The notes under the pieces: generated by a model
Database searches by the model: none
Seen by the model: only the letters and a program-made list of their open reading frames with translations
What the model was told of the DNA's origin: nothing
NCBI RefSeq assembly: GCF_004118265.1
Contig: NZ_SDHW01000009.1
Span: 18,076-82,075, forward strand
Source of the DNA: Lacibacter luteus
GTDB taxonomy: Bacteria > Bacteroidota > Bacteroidia > Chitinophagales > Chitinophagaceae
Direction of reading: 5' to 3'
Length of the DNA stretch: 64,000 nt
Position numbers and translations under genes: made by a program
Shown here: positions 1 to 8,403 of the stretch, piece after piece
Numbering within the stretch: position 1 is the first letter of the stretch
Layout of the letters: the number at the start of each line of letters is the position of its first letter

Positions 1-1
1 T

Positions 2-676
2 TTTGCAGAGCCTTTGTTACAGCTGGCTGAGTTTACGCTGCCGGTTATTAACACGTTAGTAAAAGGTACAATGGCACCAATGAAATATTTGGCAGATCAA
101 TCGGGTGAATGGGCTAAGAACTCCCGACTTGTTCATGATGCTATGACGGCGATTAAAGTAACCTTCACTGTTTTTGATCTGCTATACAATGGTGTTGTAA
201 ACTCCTTTACTGTTTTAAGCAAGTTTGTTTTAGAGCCTATAATGAACACGTTTGAAAGTATCTATCGTGTTGCCAAAAAACTGTTAGGCTTCAAGGACGA
301 ATTACCGAACACATTTGATGCTGCCGGTGGCCCATCTGAATACGTTAAGCCACGTGATTTTAATGCGATGGTGAATCCGTTTTTGAGTGCGATGGCAGCA
401 AAAAACAATGTTGCCAAAACAACAGCAACAGATATTGGAAAGGACAATCCGTTTAAAGCTCTTGGTGGTGGTGATAAGAAGGATAAGAAAGATGGCAGCG
501 TTGCAAGTGGAATTACCGGAGGTGGCCCACGTACTATAAACATAAACGGAGTAACGTTTATGCAAAAGCTTGCAGATAAAGTAGACATCAACAATCAAGG
601 CGACTGGAATACGATTGAACAGAAGTTTCAGGAAATGTTCCTGCGCATATTAAACAGCGGGGCAAGCGTGCAGTAA
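2..676 (+). CDS. phage tail tape measure protein, C-terminal end (5' truncated by window edge)
   Basis: The reading frame is already open at base 2, so the first in-frame TTG at 14 is not a believable start and the gene begins outside the window. The visible part has hydrophobic helices (about residues 45-75 of the fragment, near LLYNGVVNSF), then a Gly/Lys-rich linker (GGGDKKDKKDG) and a short terminal domain (ININGVTF). This layout is typical of the end of tape measure proteins of contractile-tailed phages in Bacteroidetes, which set tail length and thread the tail tube. It is followed, with a one-base TAATG overlap, by baseplate genes in the usual order, which is the main support for the call. 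Sequence identity alone would not prove it. Confidence 0.75.
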   Translation, partial: FAEPLLQLAEFTLPVINTLVKGTMAPMKYLADQSGEWAKNSRLVHDAMTAIKVTFTVFDLLYNGVVNSFTVLSKFVLEPIMNTFESIYRVAKKLLGFKDELPNTFDAAGGPSEYVKPRDFNAMVNPFLSAMAAKNNVAKTTATDIGKDNPFKALGGGDKKDKKDGSVASGITGGGPRTININGVTFMQKLADKVDINNQGDWNTIEQKFQEMFLRILNSGASVQ

Positions 677-1293
677 TGAATTATCTGGTTGTAGATATAG
701 CAGAGTTGTATAAACAACGCTTTGGTAAAAAGCCGGTGGTACCTGAAGTAGTGTATGGTGCCGAAACCAACGCATACCAGGTTACTCCCCAGCTTATACA
801 GGCCGAACAGGAGTTTACCCAGCGTGGATCTCTTGTAAAAGAGCGGTACCGTGGTGTGGAGATTATGTTACCACTCCGCTTTTACGATGGAAGCGAATTG
901 CTGATGTATATGCCTTATGCAGTCATAAGCATGAACAACAGCAAGACCATTGTTGAAACTTCTTTGCCGGAGCGTGTAGGAACCGTAAAAGAACAGTGGA
1001 GCATTGGCGATTACGAGATCAACATAAAAGGATTTCTCATTAGTGAAAACAGGTTGTTTCCTGAAGAAGAAATAAGCCAGTTGCGTGAGTTGTATGAAGC
1101 GCAAAAAGCTGTGACACTGGATAATGCTCTTTCAAATATTTTTTTAAGTAATAAAAATTTGGAACCAAGTGAGCAAAGACGTGTGGTGATATACCGGTTG
1201 AACATTGATGAAGTGCAGGGAGGCCGTGAGCATGTTCGCCCGTTTACCATGCAACTGAAAAGCGATACTGTTTTTACACTGGAGTTGAAGTAA
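676..1293 (+). CDS. phage tail/baseplate protein, DUF6046-like
   Basis: A 205-aa protein with no signal peptide or membrane segment. The central part (about residues 55-130, with IVETSLPERVGTVKEQW and the following YEINIKGFLI) resembles, from memory, the DUF6046 family seen between tape measure and hub genes in Bacteroidetes prophages. By position it is probably a tube-to-hub adaptor, comparable to the LysM/DNA-circularisation N protein of Mu-like tails; that role is inferred from gene order only. The start ATG at 676 overlaps the previous stop (TAATG), and its own stop at 1291-1293 overlaps the next start in the same way, indicating translational coupling along a late operon. Confidence 0.65.
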   Translation: MNYLVVDIAELYKQRFGKKPVVPEVVYGAETNAYQVTPQLIQAEQEFTQRGSLVKERYRGVEIMLPLRFYDGSELLMYMPYAVISMNNSKTIVETSLPERVGTVKEQWSIGDYEINIKGFLISENRLFPEEEISQLRELYEAQKAVTLDNALSNIFLSNKNLEPSEQRRVVIYRLNIDEVQGGREHVRPFTMQLKSDTVFTLELK

Positions 1294-2273
1294 TGTTTTT
1301 AATGACTGCCGATATTATTGTTGGGCCTTATAAGCCGTTTAAGCCTCATTCCTTTTCATGGAAAAGGAGTATTGACAGTTATACTGACAGTGCTGTTATA
1401 AAGATACCTGCGGTTGCAGTGGTTCGTAGAGTTGGCGATCAGTATAAACAAGTACAAACCGGGCTGCAGTTTGCCGAAGGCATGAAGGTGGAAGCATACT
1501 GCGGTTACGATGGTAATAATCCATTGCGGTTTAAAGGCTTTATCCGCAGGGTAAATTTTAGTGTGCCGTTAGAGATTGAGTGCGAGGGTTACAGTTACCA
1601 GCTGCGTAAGAAAGAGGGTTACACCAAAAGCTATGCATCTACAACCGTAAAGCAGCTTTTGCGTGATCTCTGTGCGGGAACTGACATTGTGCTGAGCGAC
1701 AGCATACCGGATATTCCTTTAAAGAACATTTACTTCAAAAATGTAAAAGGAACGGATGTGCTTGATTATTTAAAAAGCAAATGCCTCCTTACTATCTACT
1801 TCAATTATGAAGTGCTGTATTGCGGATTAAAAATGACTGAGGCGCAGACAACTGTTAAGCATCGATTGAACTGGAATGTACTGAAGGATGATCAGCTGAA
1901 GTTTGAACAGAACAGGGAGCTGGCAAAAGTTACCATCCAGTTAGAGAAACGTGGAAAGGATGGCACAAAAACAAAATCAAAAAACGGCCCGAAAGATGGC
2001 ATGTTGAAAATATTGAAGGTGCGGCATATTGACAGTGAGGCATTGATGCAGCAGATAGCAGAAGAGGAACGAAAGAAACTGTTGTTTAAAGGATATGAAG
2101 GTGTGATTACAACATTTCTGTTTCCTGTGGTTGAACCAGGTATGGCTTCTCAAATTGATGATGTTCGTTACCCGGAGAGAGCAAGTACTTATTTCTGCGA
2201 AAAAGTAGAGGGCGACTTTAACAGCAGCGGTGGCCGACAAAAAATTTCGATTGGCGCATACTTAGGATCATGA
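1293..2273 (+). CDS. baseplate hub protein, gpD/gp27-like
   Basis: A 326-aa protein in the place where contractile phages encode the baseplate hub (P2 D, Mu gp44, T4 gp27). The N-terminal part is rich in beta strands (FSWKRSIDSYTDSAVIKIP) as in hub domains that wrap the tail tube end. A Lys/Gly-rich loop lies near residues 215-240, and the C-terminal part carries a conserved-looking PVVEPGMASQI segment that fits the third hub domain. The start ATG overlaps the stop of the upstream gene (TAATG) and the end overlaps the spike gene by four bases. Function is inferred from order and fold-like pattern; no enzymatic motif is visible. Confidence 0.6.
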   Translation: MFLMTADIIVGPYKPFKPHSFSWKRSIDSYTDSAVIKIPAVAVVRRVGDQYKQVQTGLQFAEGMKVEAYCGYDGNNPLRFKGFIRRVNFSVPLEIECEGYSYQLRKKEGYTKSYASTTVKQLLRDLCAGTDIVLSDSIPDIPLKNIYFKNVKGTDVLDYLKSKCLLTIYFNYEVLYCGLKMTEAQTTVKHRLNWNVLKDDQLKFEQNRELAKVTIQLEKRGKDGTKTKSKNGPKDGMLKILKVRHIDSEALMQQIAEEERKKLLFKGYEGVITTFLFPVVEPGMASQIDDVRYPERASTYFCEKVEGDFNSSGGRQKISIGAYLGS

Positions 2274-2740
2274 CAAAAGAGGAACAAATAAGATCGGAAT
2301 TAGCAAAGCTGGCAAAGAAGTATGGCCCTGATGCTACCATTATTGCTAAGGTGGTGAGTGTAAATGAGGATGAATTTACCTGTGTTGTGGATGAGGATGG
2401 TATAGAGATAAATGATGTTCGATTGCGCCCGGTGATTAACACTAATGAAAGCGTAACCATTATTCCAAAGGTTAACAGTTACGTAGCCATCACAAGGCTT
2501 GAAGATGATGAAGAATGGATGGTGATAGCAGTTGATGAAATTGAAAAGTACCGTATTGTAAATGGCACAATGTTGTTTGAAATGCACAACGGGAAGTTTT
2601 TGATTGAAAGTGGTGCGCAGAACCTGGGCAAGTGCCTCGATGATCTGATAATTGAAATACAGGCTATTTACGCACCAAAGAACAGCGCAGGTATAACAGC
2701 AATACAAACACGACTTAAAACATTGTTAAGTGGCTCTTAG
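2270..2740 (+). CDS. baseplate spike protein, gpV/gp5-like OB domain
   Basis: A 156-aa protein beginning with a charged helix followed by a compact beta-rich domain (ATIIAKVVSVNEDEFTCVVD, then VRLRPVI and SYVAITRLEDDEEWMVIAVD) that matches the OB-fold of baseplate spike/assembly protein V. The tail after residue 110 could form the trimeric spike stem. It sits between hub and gp25-like genes, exactly where the membrane-piercing spike is encoded in Mu- and P2-like tails. It overlaps the hub gene by four bases (ATGA) and the next gene by 11 bases. No PAAR motif or metal-binding histidines are visible at the tip, so tip sharpening by a separate PAAR protein is not shown here. Confidence 0.6.
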   Translation: MTKEEQIRSELAKLAKKYGPDATIIAKVVSVNEDEFTCVVDEDGIEINDVRLRPVINTNESVTIIPKVNSYVAITRLEDDEEWMVIAVDEIEKYRIVNGTMLFEMHNGKFLIESGAQNLGKCLDDLIIEIQAIYAPKNSAGITAIQTRLKTLLSGS

Positions 2741-2954
2741 TAACGCACGATTAAAAGGCAATTTGAAAACCCTGTTTGAAAACATGGAAGCCAACGGCGA
2801 TACCAGAGATGAGCAATTGGATTGGTTTTGCGGTGAACTGGCAAAGGTGCTGATTGATGAGATAAAAGAGTTGCGGATACAGTACAGTGCAGGGTTGGTA
2901 GCTCCAAGTGGCGGGGGTGCAGTAACAGGAACGATAACACATACAGTAAACTAA
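2730..2954 (+). CDS. small phage protein of unknown function in baseplate operon
   Basis: A 74-aa protein with a GTG start at 2730, overlapping the end of the spike gene by 11 bases. The first 55 residues are predicted alpha-helical and charged (RDEQLDWFCGELAKVLIDEI), followed by a Gly/Ala-rich end (SGGGAVTGTITHTVN). I do not recognise a family. The tight overlaps on both sides and its place between spike and gp25-like genes make it very likely to be translated; a tail chaperone or baseplate linker would fit, but nothing in the sequence shows it. Confidence 0.6.
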   Translation: MALSNARLKGNLKTLFENMEANGDTRDEQLDWFCGELAKVLIDEIKELRIQYSAGLVAPSGGGAVTGTITHTVN

Positions 2955-3241
2955 TGAAGGATTTTTTATTAGATGAGGATGGTGATTTACGTATTGAACA
3001 AGGCGATCTCGTTATCGGCTTCAGCAATCAGCAACATCAAAGCGATCTGTTGTTGATTGATAAAGGTGGCAGTAAAGAATTTCCTGAATTGGGTGTTGGA
3101 TTGTTTATGCATTTAGAAAATGAAGACCGCAGTGGCTTGTTGCGTGAAATAAAAGTGCAGTTCAATGCTGATGGAATGAATGTGAAATATGTGGCTTTTA
3201 ACGAACAGGGAAAGCTGGTGTTTGATGCACCTTACAAATGA
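2954..3241 (+). CDS. baseplate wedge protein, gp25/gpW family
   Basis: A 95-aa protein with the pattern of the small gp25/W lysozyme-like baseplate family: an opening D-E-D-G-D-L stretch, the segment GDLVIGFSNQQHQSDLLL, then KEFPELGVGLFMHLENED, and a C-terminal beta strand pair (VKYVAFNEQGKLVF). In the P2/Mu/T4 scheme this protein joins the sheath to the baseplate wedge. Bacteroidetes members are often short like this one. ATG at 2954 overlaps the previous stop, and the end overlaps the LysM gene by four bases. Confidence 0.65.
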   Translation: MKDFLLDEDGDLRIEQGDLVIGFSNQQHQSDLLLIDKGGSKEFPELGVGLFMHLENEDRSGLLREIKVQFNADGMNVKYVAFNEQGKLVFDAPYK

Positions 3242-3735
3242 CAACGAAAGTATTATACGGCGAAACATTGGCTGATATAGCTGCAAGACTTGGTAATGCG
3301 GCTGCGGCGTATGACATAGCTCTTTTAAACAATATTGGAATAACGGATGACTTGGTTGCAGGAACTATACTGATAGTGCCGGATGCAATAAAGAAAAATA
3401 CGGCTGCATTTAACAGCGGTGTGGCAAAGCCGCTTACGAATGAGGTAAAGGTGTTGAAAAACCAAACAGTAAGCGATTTAGCAGTGCAGTATTTAGGTGA
3501 TGCTGAACGTGTGGTGGAGCTGGCGGCACTCAACAACATTTCAACAACAGAAATGCTGATACCCGGCCAAATGATAAAGATGCCGGTTGCAGATATACAA
3601 AAGCAGCGAATAGTAACTGTGTTCAACAATCCGGCAACAGCACCTGCCAGTTACTATCAAGAAACAAATGACCAAGGTGAAGTGCTGGAAGGAATTGGTT
3701 ACTGGATTATACAGGATGATTTTAAAGTTTCTTAA
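3238..3735 (+). CDS. LysM-domain baseplate protein, gp53-like
   Basis: A 165-aa protein with two LysM-like modules: residues about 4-45 (LYGETLADIAARLGN then NNIGITDDLVAGTILIVPD) and about 65-110 (LKNQTVSDLAVQYLGD then LNNISTTEMLIPGQMIKMP). LysM folds bind peptidoglycan in cell-wall enzymes, but small LysM proteins within contractile tail operons normally act as structural baseplate parts (T4 gp53 type). No catalytic lysozyme or amidase domain is attached, so I do not call it an endolysin. It lies between gp25- and J-like genes, with a four-base overlap upstream and a two-base gap downstream. Confidence 0.7.
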   Translation: MTTKVLYGETLADIAARLGNAAAAYDIALLNNIGITDDLVAGTILIVPDAIKKNTAAFNSGVAKPLTNEVKVLKNQTVSDLAVQYLGDAERVVELAALNNISTTEMLIPGQMIKMPVADIQKQRIVTVFNNPATAPASYYQETNDQGEVLEGIGYWIIQDDFKVS

Positions 3736-3737
3736 TA

Positions 3738-4595
3738 ATGGCAAGAACAATTGCAGAAATACATAACGAGATCATTGCGGCAGTACAAGCTGATGCCACT
3801 TTAGGGGCTGAACTTACCAGTACAAGCCGTGTGAGTAAGTGGCGCACATGGAGCTACATTGTTTCTTTTGCTATTTGGGTTCATGAAAAGCTCTTTGATC
3901 TGTTCAAGCAGGAAGTATCTGAAACCATTGCTACGCTTAAACCACATACTGCAAAATGGTATGCAAGCAAAGCATTGGCTTACCAGCATGGTTTTCCGTT
4001 AAAAGAGGATAGTGATCAATTTGATAACACAGGTTATACTGATACGCAAATTGAAGAAAGCAGGGTTGTTGCCTATGCCGCTGTTGTTGAACAAACAGAC
4101 CAATATGGCCGTGTGTTCTTACGAATAAAACTTGCAAGGATAAACGGTGGTGATCTTGCTCCGCTCACTGCTCCACAGCTTGCAGGTGTGCAGGAATATT
4201 TTGCACGCATTAAGGATGCCGGTGTTAAACTGGTAATTGAAAGTATAGCTGCTGATAGCATTAAAATGAACTGGCGTATTTATTACGATCCGTTAATCCT
4301 TGACAGCACAGGTAGCCGCACCGATGGCACTGCCGCTGATGTTGTAAAGAATGCCATCAAAGATTACCTGAAGAACTTGCCATTTAACGGTGTTTATGTT
4401 TTGCAATATCACATTGATGCATTGCAACAGGTAGAAGGGATCACTATTCCAATCATTGATTTGGCGCAAACAAAATACGGCTTGCTCCCATTCACCAATG
4501 TAAATGTAAAGACAACACCTGACAGCGGTTATCTGCGCTTTGCTGATGATGCGGACTTAAATATTACTTACATCGCTCAAACACCAATTGTATAG
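3738..4595 (+). CDS. baseplate protein J-like (gp6 family)
   Basis: A 285-aa protein in the position of baseplate J (T4 gp6 C-terminal homologue), the wedge component that forms the ring around the hub. Recognisable parts are the N-terminal helix IAEIHNEIIAAVQADATL, the mid-region AVVEQTDQYGRVFLRIK, and a C-terminal ferredoxin-like region (GVYVLQYHIDALQQVEGI, then a strand ending GYLRFADD). Bacteroidetes versions are shorter than the proteobacterial ones and are sometimes given misleading nucleotidyltransferase names. The stop TAG at 4593-4595 overlaps the GTG start of the next gene by one base. Confidence 0.65.
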   Translation: MARTIAEIHNEIIAAVQADATLGAELTSTSRVSKWRTWSYIVSFAIWVHEKLFDLFKQEVSETIATLKPHTAKWYASKALAYQHGFPLKEDSDQFDNTGYTDTQIEESRVVAYAAVVEQTDQYGRVFLRIKLARINGGDLAPLTAPQLAGVQEYFARIKDAGVKLVIESIAADSIKMNWRIYYDPLILDSTGSRTDGTAADVVKNAIKDYLKNLPFNGVYVLQYHIDALQQVEGITIPIIDLAQTKYGLLPFTNVNVKTTPDSGYLRFADDADLNITYIAQTPIV

Positions 4596-5086
4596 TGGCT
4601 TACTATCAGGCATATAACGTTGATTTTAAGAAGCTGGGTTTGCAGACCATGTATGAGCATTGGCGCAAGGCAAAGCATAATGGTTGGATAAAGGCAGTAT
4701 TGCAGCCGTTGGTTACTCTGTACTCATTGTTTGTTATTTATCGTAATACACAACGATACAAATTGCAGATCACTCCGCAGGTGTGCTTCTTAGAAAAGGC
4801 GTTGAACGATAAATATGATGTGGAGCTGAGGCGTATTTACATTGATGAGCCGCCGGAAAAACAAGCAATTCCATTATACCGTAAAACGGAAGCAAAAAAG
4901 CAGGTGCTGTACAGGAAAAGTGAAGCAACGGAGCTGGTATTATACCGTAAAAATGAGACCTCAGTTTTTAGTGTTGATTTTCTGATTGTAATACCTGTAA
5001 GTATTGCAATTGATATGCCGGAGCTGAGGGCTTATGTTGACAGCTATAAACTTGTAACAAAAACTTACACCGTTCAATTTATATGA
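4595..5086 (+). CDS. baseplate-associated protein, I-like, with LYRK repeats
   Basis: A 163-aa protein with a GTG start at 4595 (TAGTG overlap). The N-terminal half has a hydrophobic helix around residues 35-50 (VLQPLVTLYSLFVIYRN). Residues about 92-125 hold three imperfect copies of a unit LYRKxEA, each about 11-13 residues apart, which probably form a beta-hairpin stack. The C-terminal part (DFLIVIPVSI... near residue 130) looks like a small beta domain. Similar proteins with repeated aromatic-R-K-x-E units are found, from memory, downstream of J genes in Bacteroidetes contractile tails, in the position of P2 gpI, which links the wedge to tail fibres. Function is inferred. Confidence 0.55.
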   Translation: MAYYQAYNVDFKKLGLQTMYEHWRKAKHNGWIKAVLQPLVTLYSLFVIYRNTQRYKLQITPQVCFLEKALNDKYDVELRRIYIDEPPEKQAIPLYRKTEAKKQVLYRKSEATELVLYRKNETSVFSVDFLIVIPVSIAIDMPELRAYVDSYKLVTKTYTVQFI

Positions 5087-6186
5087 AACGTATTGACTTT
5101 ACCAAATTAGGTGGCTTGCATACCTACCAGGATACTTTGGAATTTATGCAGGACAGTTACCGCAACTCACTTGCTTCACTGGCTGCATTACTTGGTGACA
5201 AGTTTGTGGTGAGCGGTTGTATTGATAATGGAGTGAACGTAACTGACGGATGGATATGTGTGAGTGGTGAATTGATACCATTTACAGGCGGTGCATTAGC
5301 AGCAACAGTTGTTGTTAGCGAAGCGGTGGGACAAGAGGGTTTTGAAGATGCCTCGTTAAAAGATGTTTACTATACTAAAACAGCCACGCTGGGTATTGGT
5401 GGTTTTCCATACGCAGATTTAAAGCGGCTTCCATTTGGCTTAACAAGCCTTAAGGACTTTACTGCGCAGGTAAAAAACATTTTCGATAGCATTCTTCAGT
5501 TTGAAGCTGAAGTAATACTTAGCGGTTGTGAAGTAACTGATGTTGATGTGGTGCCCGGAGAGTTAGCTATAGGTGCAGGTCTTGTATTGTTCAATGGTTC
5601 GCTACTGGTTTCTGAAACTTATAACGGTGTATACCCTGCATACTTGAAAGATGATGGTGCATGGGTTACTGCTGAGCCAGTCGCAGGGTTATTTATCAAG
5701 TTTGATCCATACACCTCTCAACGATATGTTAATGTTCTTGACCGGGCAATGACACCGGCAGGCCGCATTGTAATGATGGAAACCTTAAACGACAGGTTTG
5801 TTGCAGAAGTTGGTCGTTGGGAAATGAAAGGGTATGAATTGGTATCAGCATTACAAAATAGGGTTCCCGTTGGTTTATGGTACGATGGCATTCCTGTTGC
5901 TAACGTGAGCGATGCTTTAAACAGTATTGAAGGAAGCCAATATGGCGAAAGAACAAATACTCTTTTACAGCAACAGTTGCCTGATGTAAAATTAAAAATT
6001 GAAAAGGCTGGCGGCGGATATTATGTAAATGATACTGCTGGCGGTGGTGCAAATGTGAGTTTAAAAGGTGATAATGATAACTCCTTAGCCAGTGGATATA
6101 TGGAAACAGAAAGCCTTGGCGATGGCGACCCACATAATAACATGCAACCATCAACCGTGGTGGTGTATGCTAAAAGAGTAGCGTAA
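5083..6186 (+). CDS. tail fibre / collar-domain protein
   Basis: A 367-aa protein that overlaps the upstream gene by ATGA. It has two similar beta-rich modules (GCIDNGVNVTDGWICVSGE near residue 45 and GCEVTDVDVVPGELAIGAG near residue 147), suggesting an internal duplication. The C-terminus ends with GDPHNNMQPSTVVVYAKRV, which matches the H-N-N-M-Q-P signature of phage tail collar (PF07484-type) and microcystin-dependent proteins. It is therefore likely a short tail fibre or fibre base attached to the baseplate. The middle contains a Gly-rich linker (GGGYYVNDTAGGG) before the terminal domain. Confidence 0.65.
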   Translation: MKRIDFTKLGGLHTYQDTLEFMQDSYRNSLASLAALLGDKFVVSGCIDNGVNVTDGWICVSGELIPFTGGALAATVVVSEAVGQEGFEDASLKDVYYTKTATLGIGGFPYADLKRLPFGLTSLKDFTAQVKNIFDSILQFEAEVILSGCEVTDVDVVPGELAIGAGLVLFNGSLLVSETYNGVYPAYLKDDGAWVTAEPVAGLFIKFDPYTSQRYVNVLDRAMTPAGRIVMMETLNDRFVAEVGRWEMKGYELVSALQNRVPVGLWYDGIPVANVSDALNSIEGSQYGERTNTLLQQQLPDVKLKIEKAGGGYYVNDTAGGGANVSLKGDNDNSLASGYMETESLGDGDPHNNMQPSTVVVYAKRVA

Positions 6187-6611
6187 TGGCAATCAGAAGT
6201 GTATCAATATTAAAAAGCTGGTTTGTAACAGGTGTAAAACCGTTACAAAGTCAATTTTGGGATTGGCTTGATTCATTTCGTCATAGAGATGAGAAGATTG
6301 CGTTTTCTGATCTTACTCCTTCGTTACAAAATGACATAAACAGCGTCAGCGGCTTTCCTATAACACTCAATCCAGGAGCGGCCAGCTGGACGGCACCGGT
6401 TGATATGGTGATTGAATTTATACGTGTGTACGATCCTGCAACCATCACATTTAAAATGGGCACAACCGTTGGCGGTGGCGAAGTGTGGAACGGTGAAGAA
6501 ATTACAGCTGCTAACCGGTTACTGCTGCAGTTGATTGATGTAACTGCAGGCACCACTTATTATTTCACAGGCATAACAGCTTCAACAGTCATTAAAATTT
6601 TCAAGCGATAA
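6186..6611 (+). CDS. tail fibre-linked protein, small beta-sandwich
   Basis: A 141-aa protein beginning with a conserved-looking leader (SILKSWFVTGVKPLQSQFWD followed by a short acidic helix) that I recall at the start of many Bacteroidetes phage fibre and baseplate-attachment proteins. The remainder (residues 55-141) is beta-rich with Thr/Val strands and would form a small carbohydrate-binding-like or trimerisation domain. It overlaps neighbours by one base at each end (TAATG). Probable role is a fibre adaptor, inferred from position between collar protein and large fibre. Confidence 0.5.
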   Translation: MAIRSVSILKSWFVTGVKPLQSQFWDWLDSFRHRDEKIAFSDLTPSLQNDINSVSGFPITLNPGAASWTAPVDMVIEFIRVYDPATITFKMGTTVGGGEVWNGEEITAANRLLLQLIDVTAGTTYYFTGITASTVIKIFKR

Positions 6612-7993
6612 TGAAACGGATATTTGTTTTACTGCTTTTTTCTGCAGCTGCCTTTACAGCAGAAGCACAAACAATTAAAGCAACAACGGTTACTGCAGAT
6701 TACCTGTTTGCAAATGAACGGTTTTACCTGCCTGAAAGAGATACAACCTGGACACCCAGCCGAAACGGTGCAATAACACAACGGCCAGCTAATGGTATTA
6801 TTTACCAGTATTTTAATGTACTTACAGGCCCTAAATGGACACCCGTTATTGGTGGCGGTGGTGCTGGTGCAGTAAGCAGCGTTTTTGGCCGTATGGGTGC
6901 GGTAACAGCTTTAGAAGCTGATTATAGTGCGTTTTATCCTGTTTTAAGCGGCACTTACAACAACCCATCGTGGATAAACCAGCTGGCATGGAGTAAGATA
7001 ATCGGTGCGCCATCCACATTAGGTGGTTATGGAATTACCGATGCTGTACCCAGTTCCCGAACTATAACAATCAACGGTGTTGAATTTGATATGAGCGCAA
7101 ATAGAAGTTGGACAGTTAGCGGTGGCGAAGTAAACACAGCCTCTAACCTTAGCGGCACAGGCGTTGGTATTTTTAAAGACAAAAGTGGTGTTGATTTGCG
7201 TTTCAAACGATTTAAAGCAGGTGGTACAATTACCATTACAGATAACGGAGATAGCATAACGATTGCCAACCCTGCAACGCTATCTGCTGGCCCTGCACCT
7301 ATGCCCCGTGCAGGTGTTGAAATTATTGATGAATTTATGGGAGGTATCAATACAGGCATATCAAACAATTCATATTACCCACGTTCTATTTTTCAAGCAT
7401 CTTATAATGGTACTGGGGCATATTCGGCTAATGTATCTGGATTTTCAGAAAGTGATATTGGAATTGTAAGGCTTACAACAGGAACTACAACATTTGGCGG
7501 TTCTGTATATTACACAAACTATTCAGATGTTTTACTCGGCACAGACACAGTTATGTATGAATACCGTTATCGTGTTGAAGACTTAAGCGATGGAACAAAT
7601 ACATTTTACTGTATTGCAGGCCCTTCCGGCTCTTCGGTATCTGGTATCAATTACAACGACCAGATAAAATTTTACTACACTCCATCAGGCGCATATACAG
7701 GTAGTGCAGCATCGGGGAATTGGCAATGCGCCACTGCAAACGGAGGTTCACGTACATGGACGACTACAAGCGTAACGGTAGCTGCTGATACATGGTATCG
7801 TTTAACGATTAAAGCCACATCTAACAGAGCAATATTTTACATAGATGGAGTTGAAGTAGCGAACCACACAACTAATATTCCTACAGGGTGGCTTGGGCAA
7901 GATAACCGTATAACAAAAACAGCAGGAACAACAGAGCGTTTTTTGTATTGGGATTATTTCTGGTTTAGAAAAATTTTCGCAACTCAAAAATAA
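6611..7993 (+). CDS. large tail fibre / receptor-binding protein with Sec signal peptide
   Basis: A 460-aa protein. Residues 1-20 form a clear signal peptide (MKRIFVLLLFSAAAFTAEAQ, cut likely after AEAQ), which is unusual for a virion part assembled in the cytoplasm. Residues about 90-140 carry the phage fibre motif VFGRMGAVTALEADYS and the following WSKIIGAPSTLGGYGITDA, common in long tail fibres. Residues about 235-455 look like a laminin-G/concanavalin-type jelly roll (ADTWYRLTIKATSNRAIFYI then DGVEVANHT), the probable receptor-binding head. The ATG at 6611 overlaps the previous stop. The signal peptide may be a recent fusion with a host secreted protein or simply remain uncleaved. Confidence 0.6.
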   Translation: MKRIFVLLLFSAAAFTAEAQTIKATTVTADYLFANERFYLPERDTTWTPSRNGAITQRPANGIIYQYFNVLTGPKWTPVIGGGGAGAVSSVFGRMGAVTALEADYSAFYPVLSGTYNNPSWINQLAWSKIIGAPSTLGGYGITDAVPSSRTITINGVEFDMSANRSWTVSGGEVNTASNLSGTGVGIFKDKSGVDLRFKRFKAGGTITITDNGDSITIANPATLSAGPAPMPRAGVEIIDEFMGGINTGISNNSYYPRSIFQASYNGTGAYSANVSGFSESDIGIVRLTTGTTTFGGSVYYTNYSDVLLGTDTVMYEYRYRVEDLSDGTNTFYCIAGPSGSSVSGINYNDQIKFYYTPSGAYTGSAASGNWQCATANGGSRTWTTTSVTVAADTWYRLTIKATSNRAIFYIDGVEVANHTTNIPTGWLGQDNRITKTAGTTERFLYWDYFWFRKIFATQK

Positions 7994-7997
7994 TGGT

Positions 7998-8381
7998 ATG
8001 ATAAAGTACGCAGTGATAAATAAAAACAGTCGTGTTGAGTTTACAAATCAGCAGGAAGCAATTTCTTATCAAAAAAGTAACGGTGGAACGATTGAACAGT
8101 TCGAGGAAGCAGAACAGCCACCTGTTGTAATTATTCCTGAAAAAGTACCGTTGTGGTGTTTGCGAACAGTATTGCGTTCGTTGGGGTTGCTTCAAACGGT
8201 TAAAGATACCATTGCGGCCATGCCTGAAAGTAATTTGAAGATAGCAGCAGAAGAAGGTTTGGAATACAGCAACACTGTTTTACGGAATAGCCCAACAACG
8301 CTGTTTATTCAATCTGTTTTGCAGTTAACAGATGCACAGGTGGACGAAATATTTATCAATGCAGATAAAGTTGAAGCATAG
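7998..8381 (+). CDS. phage tail protein of unknown function (fibre assembly-like)
   Basis: A 127-aa protein starting at ATG 7998, four bases after the fibre stop; no in-frame earlier ATG is available. The C-terminal 75 residues (VPLWCLRTVLRSLGLLQTVK, followed by AAEEGLEYSNTVLRNSP and LTDAQVDEIF) resemble a helical domain often found after tail fibre genes in Mu-like and other prophages, where it is annotated only as hypothetical or fibre-assembly protein. Function is not established. The TAG stop is followed at once by an in-frame TGA. Confidence 0.5.
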   Translation: MIKYAVINKNSRVEFTNQQEAISYQKSNGGTIEQFEEAEQPPVVIIPEKVPLWCLRTVLRSLGLLQTVKDTIAAMPESNLKIAAEEGLEYSNTVLRNSPTTLFIQSVLQLTDAQVDEIFINADKVEA

Positions 8382-8403
8382 TGACAGATAAAAAATATAC
8401 GCA

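Noticed and set aside
3238..3735. LysM protein as phage endolysin
   Set aside because: Only two LysM-like modules and no catalytic domain; the position within baseplate genes points to a structural role. No endolysin was found in the window.
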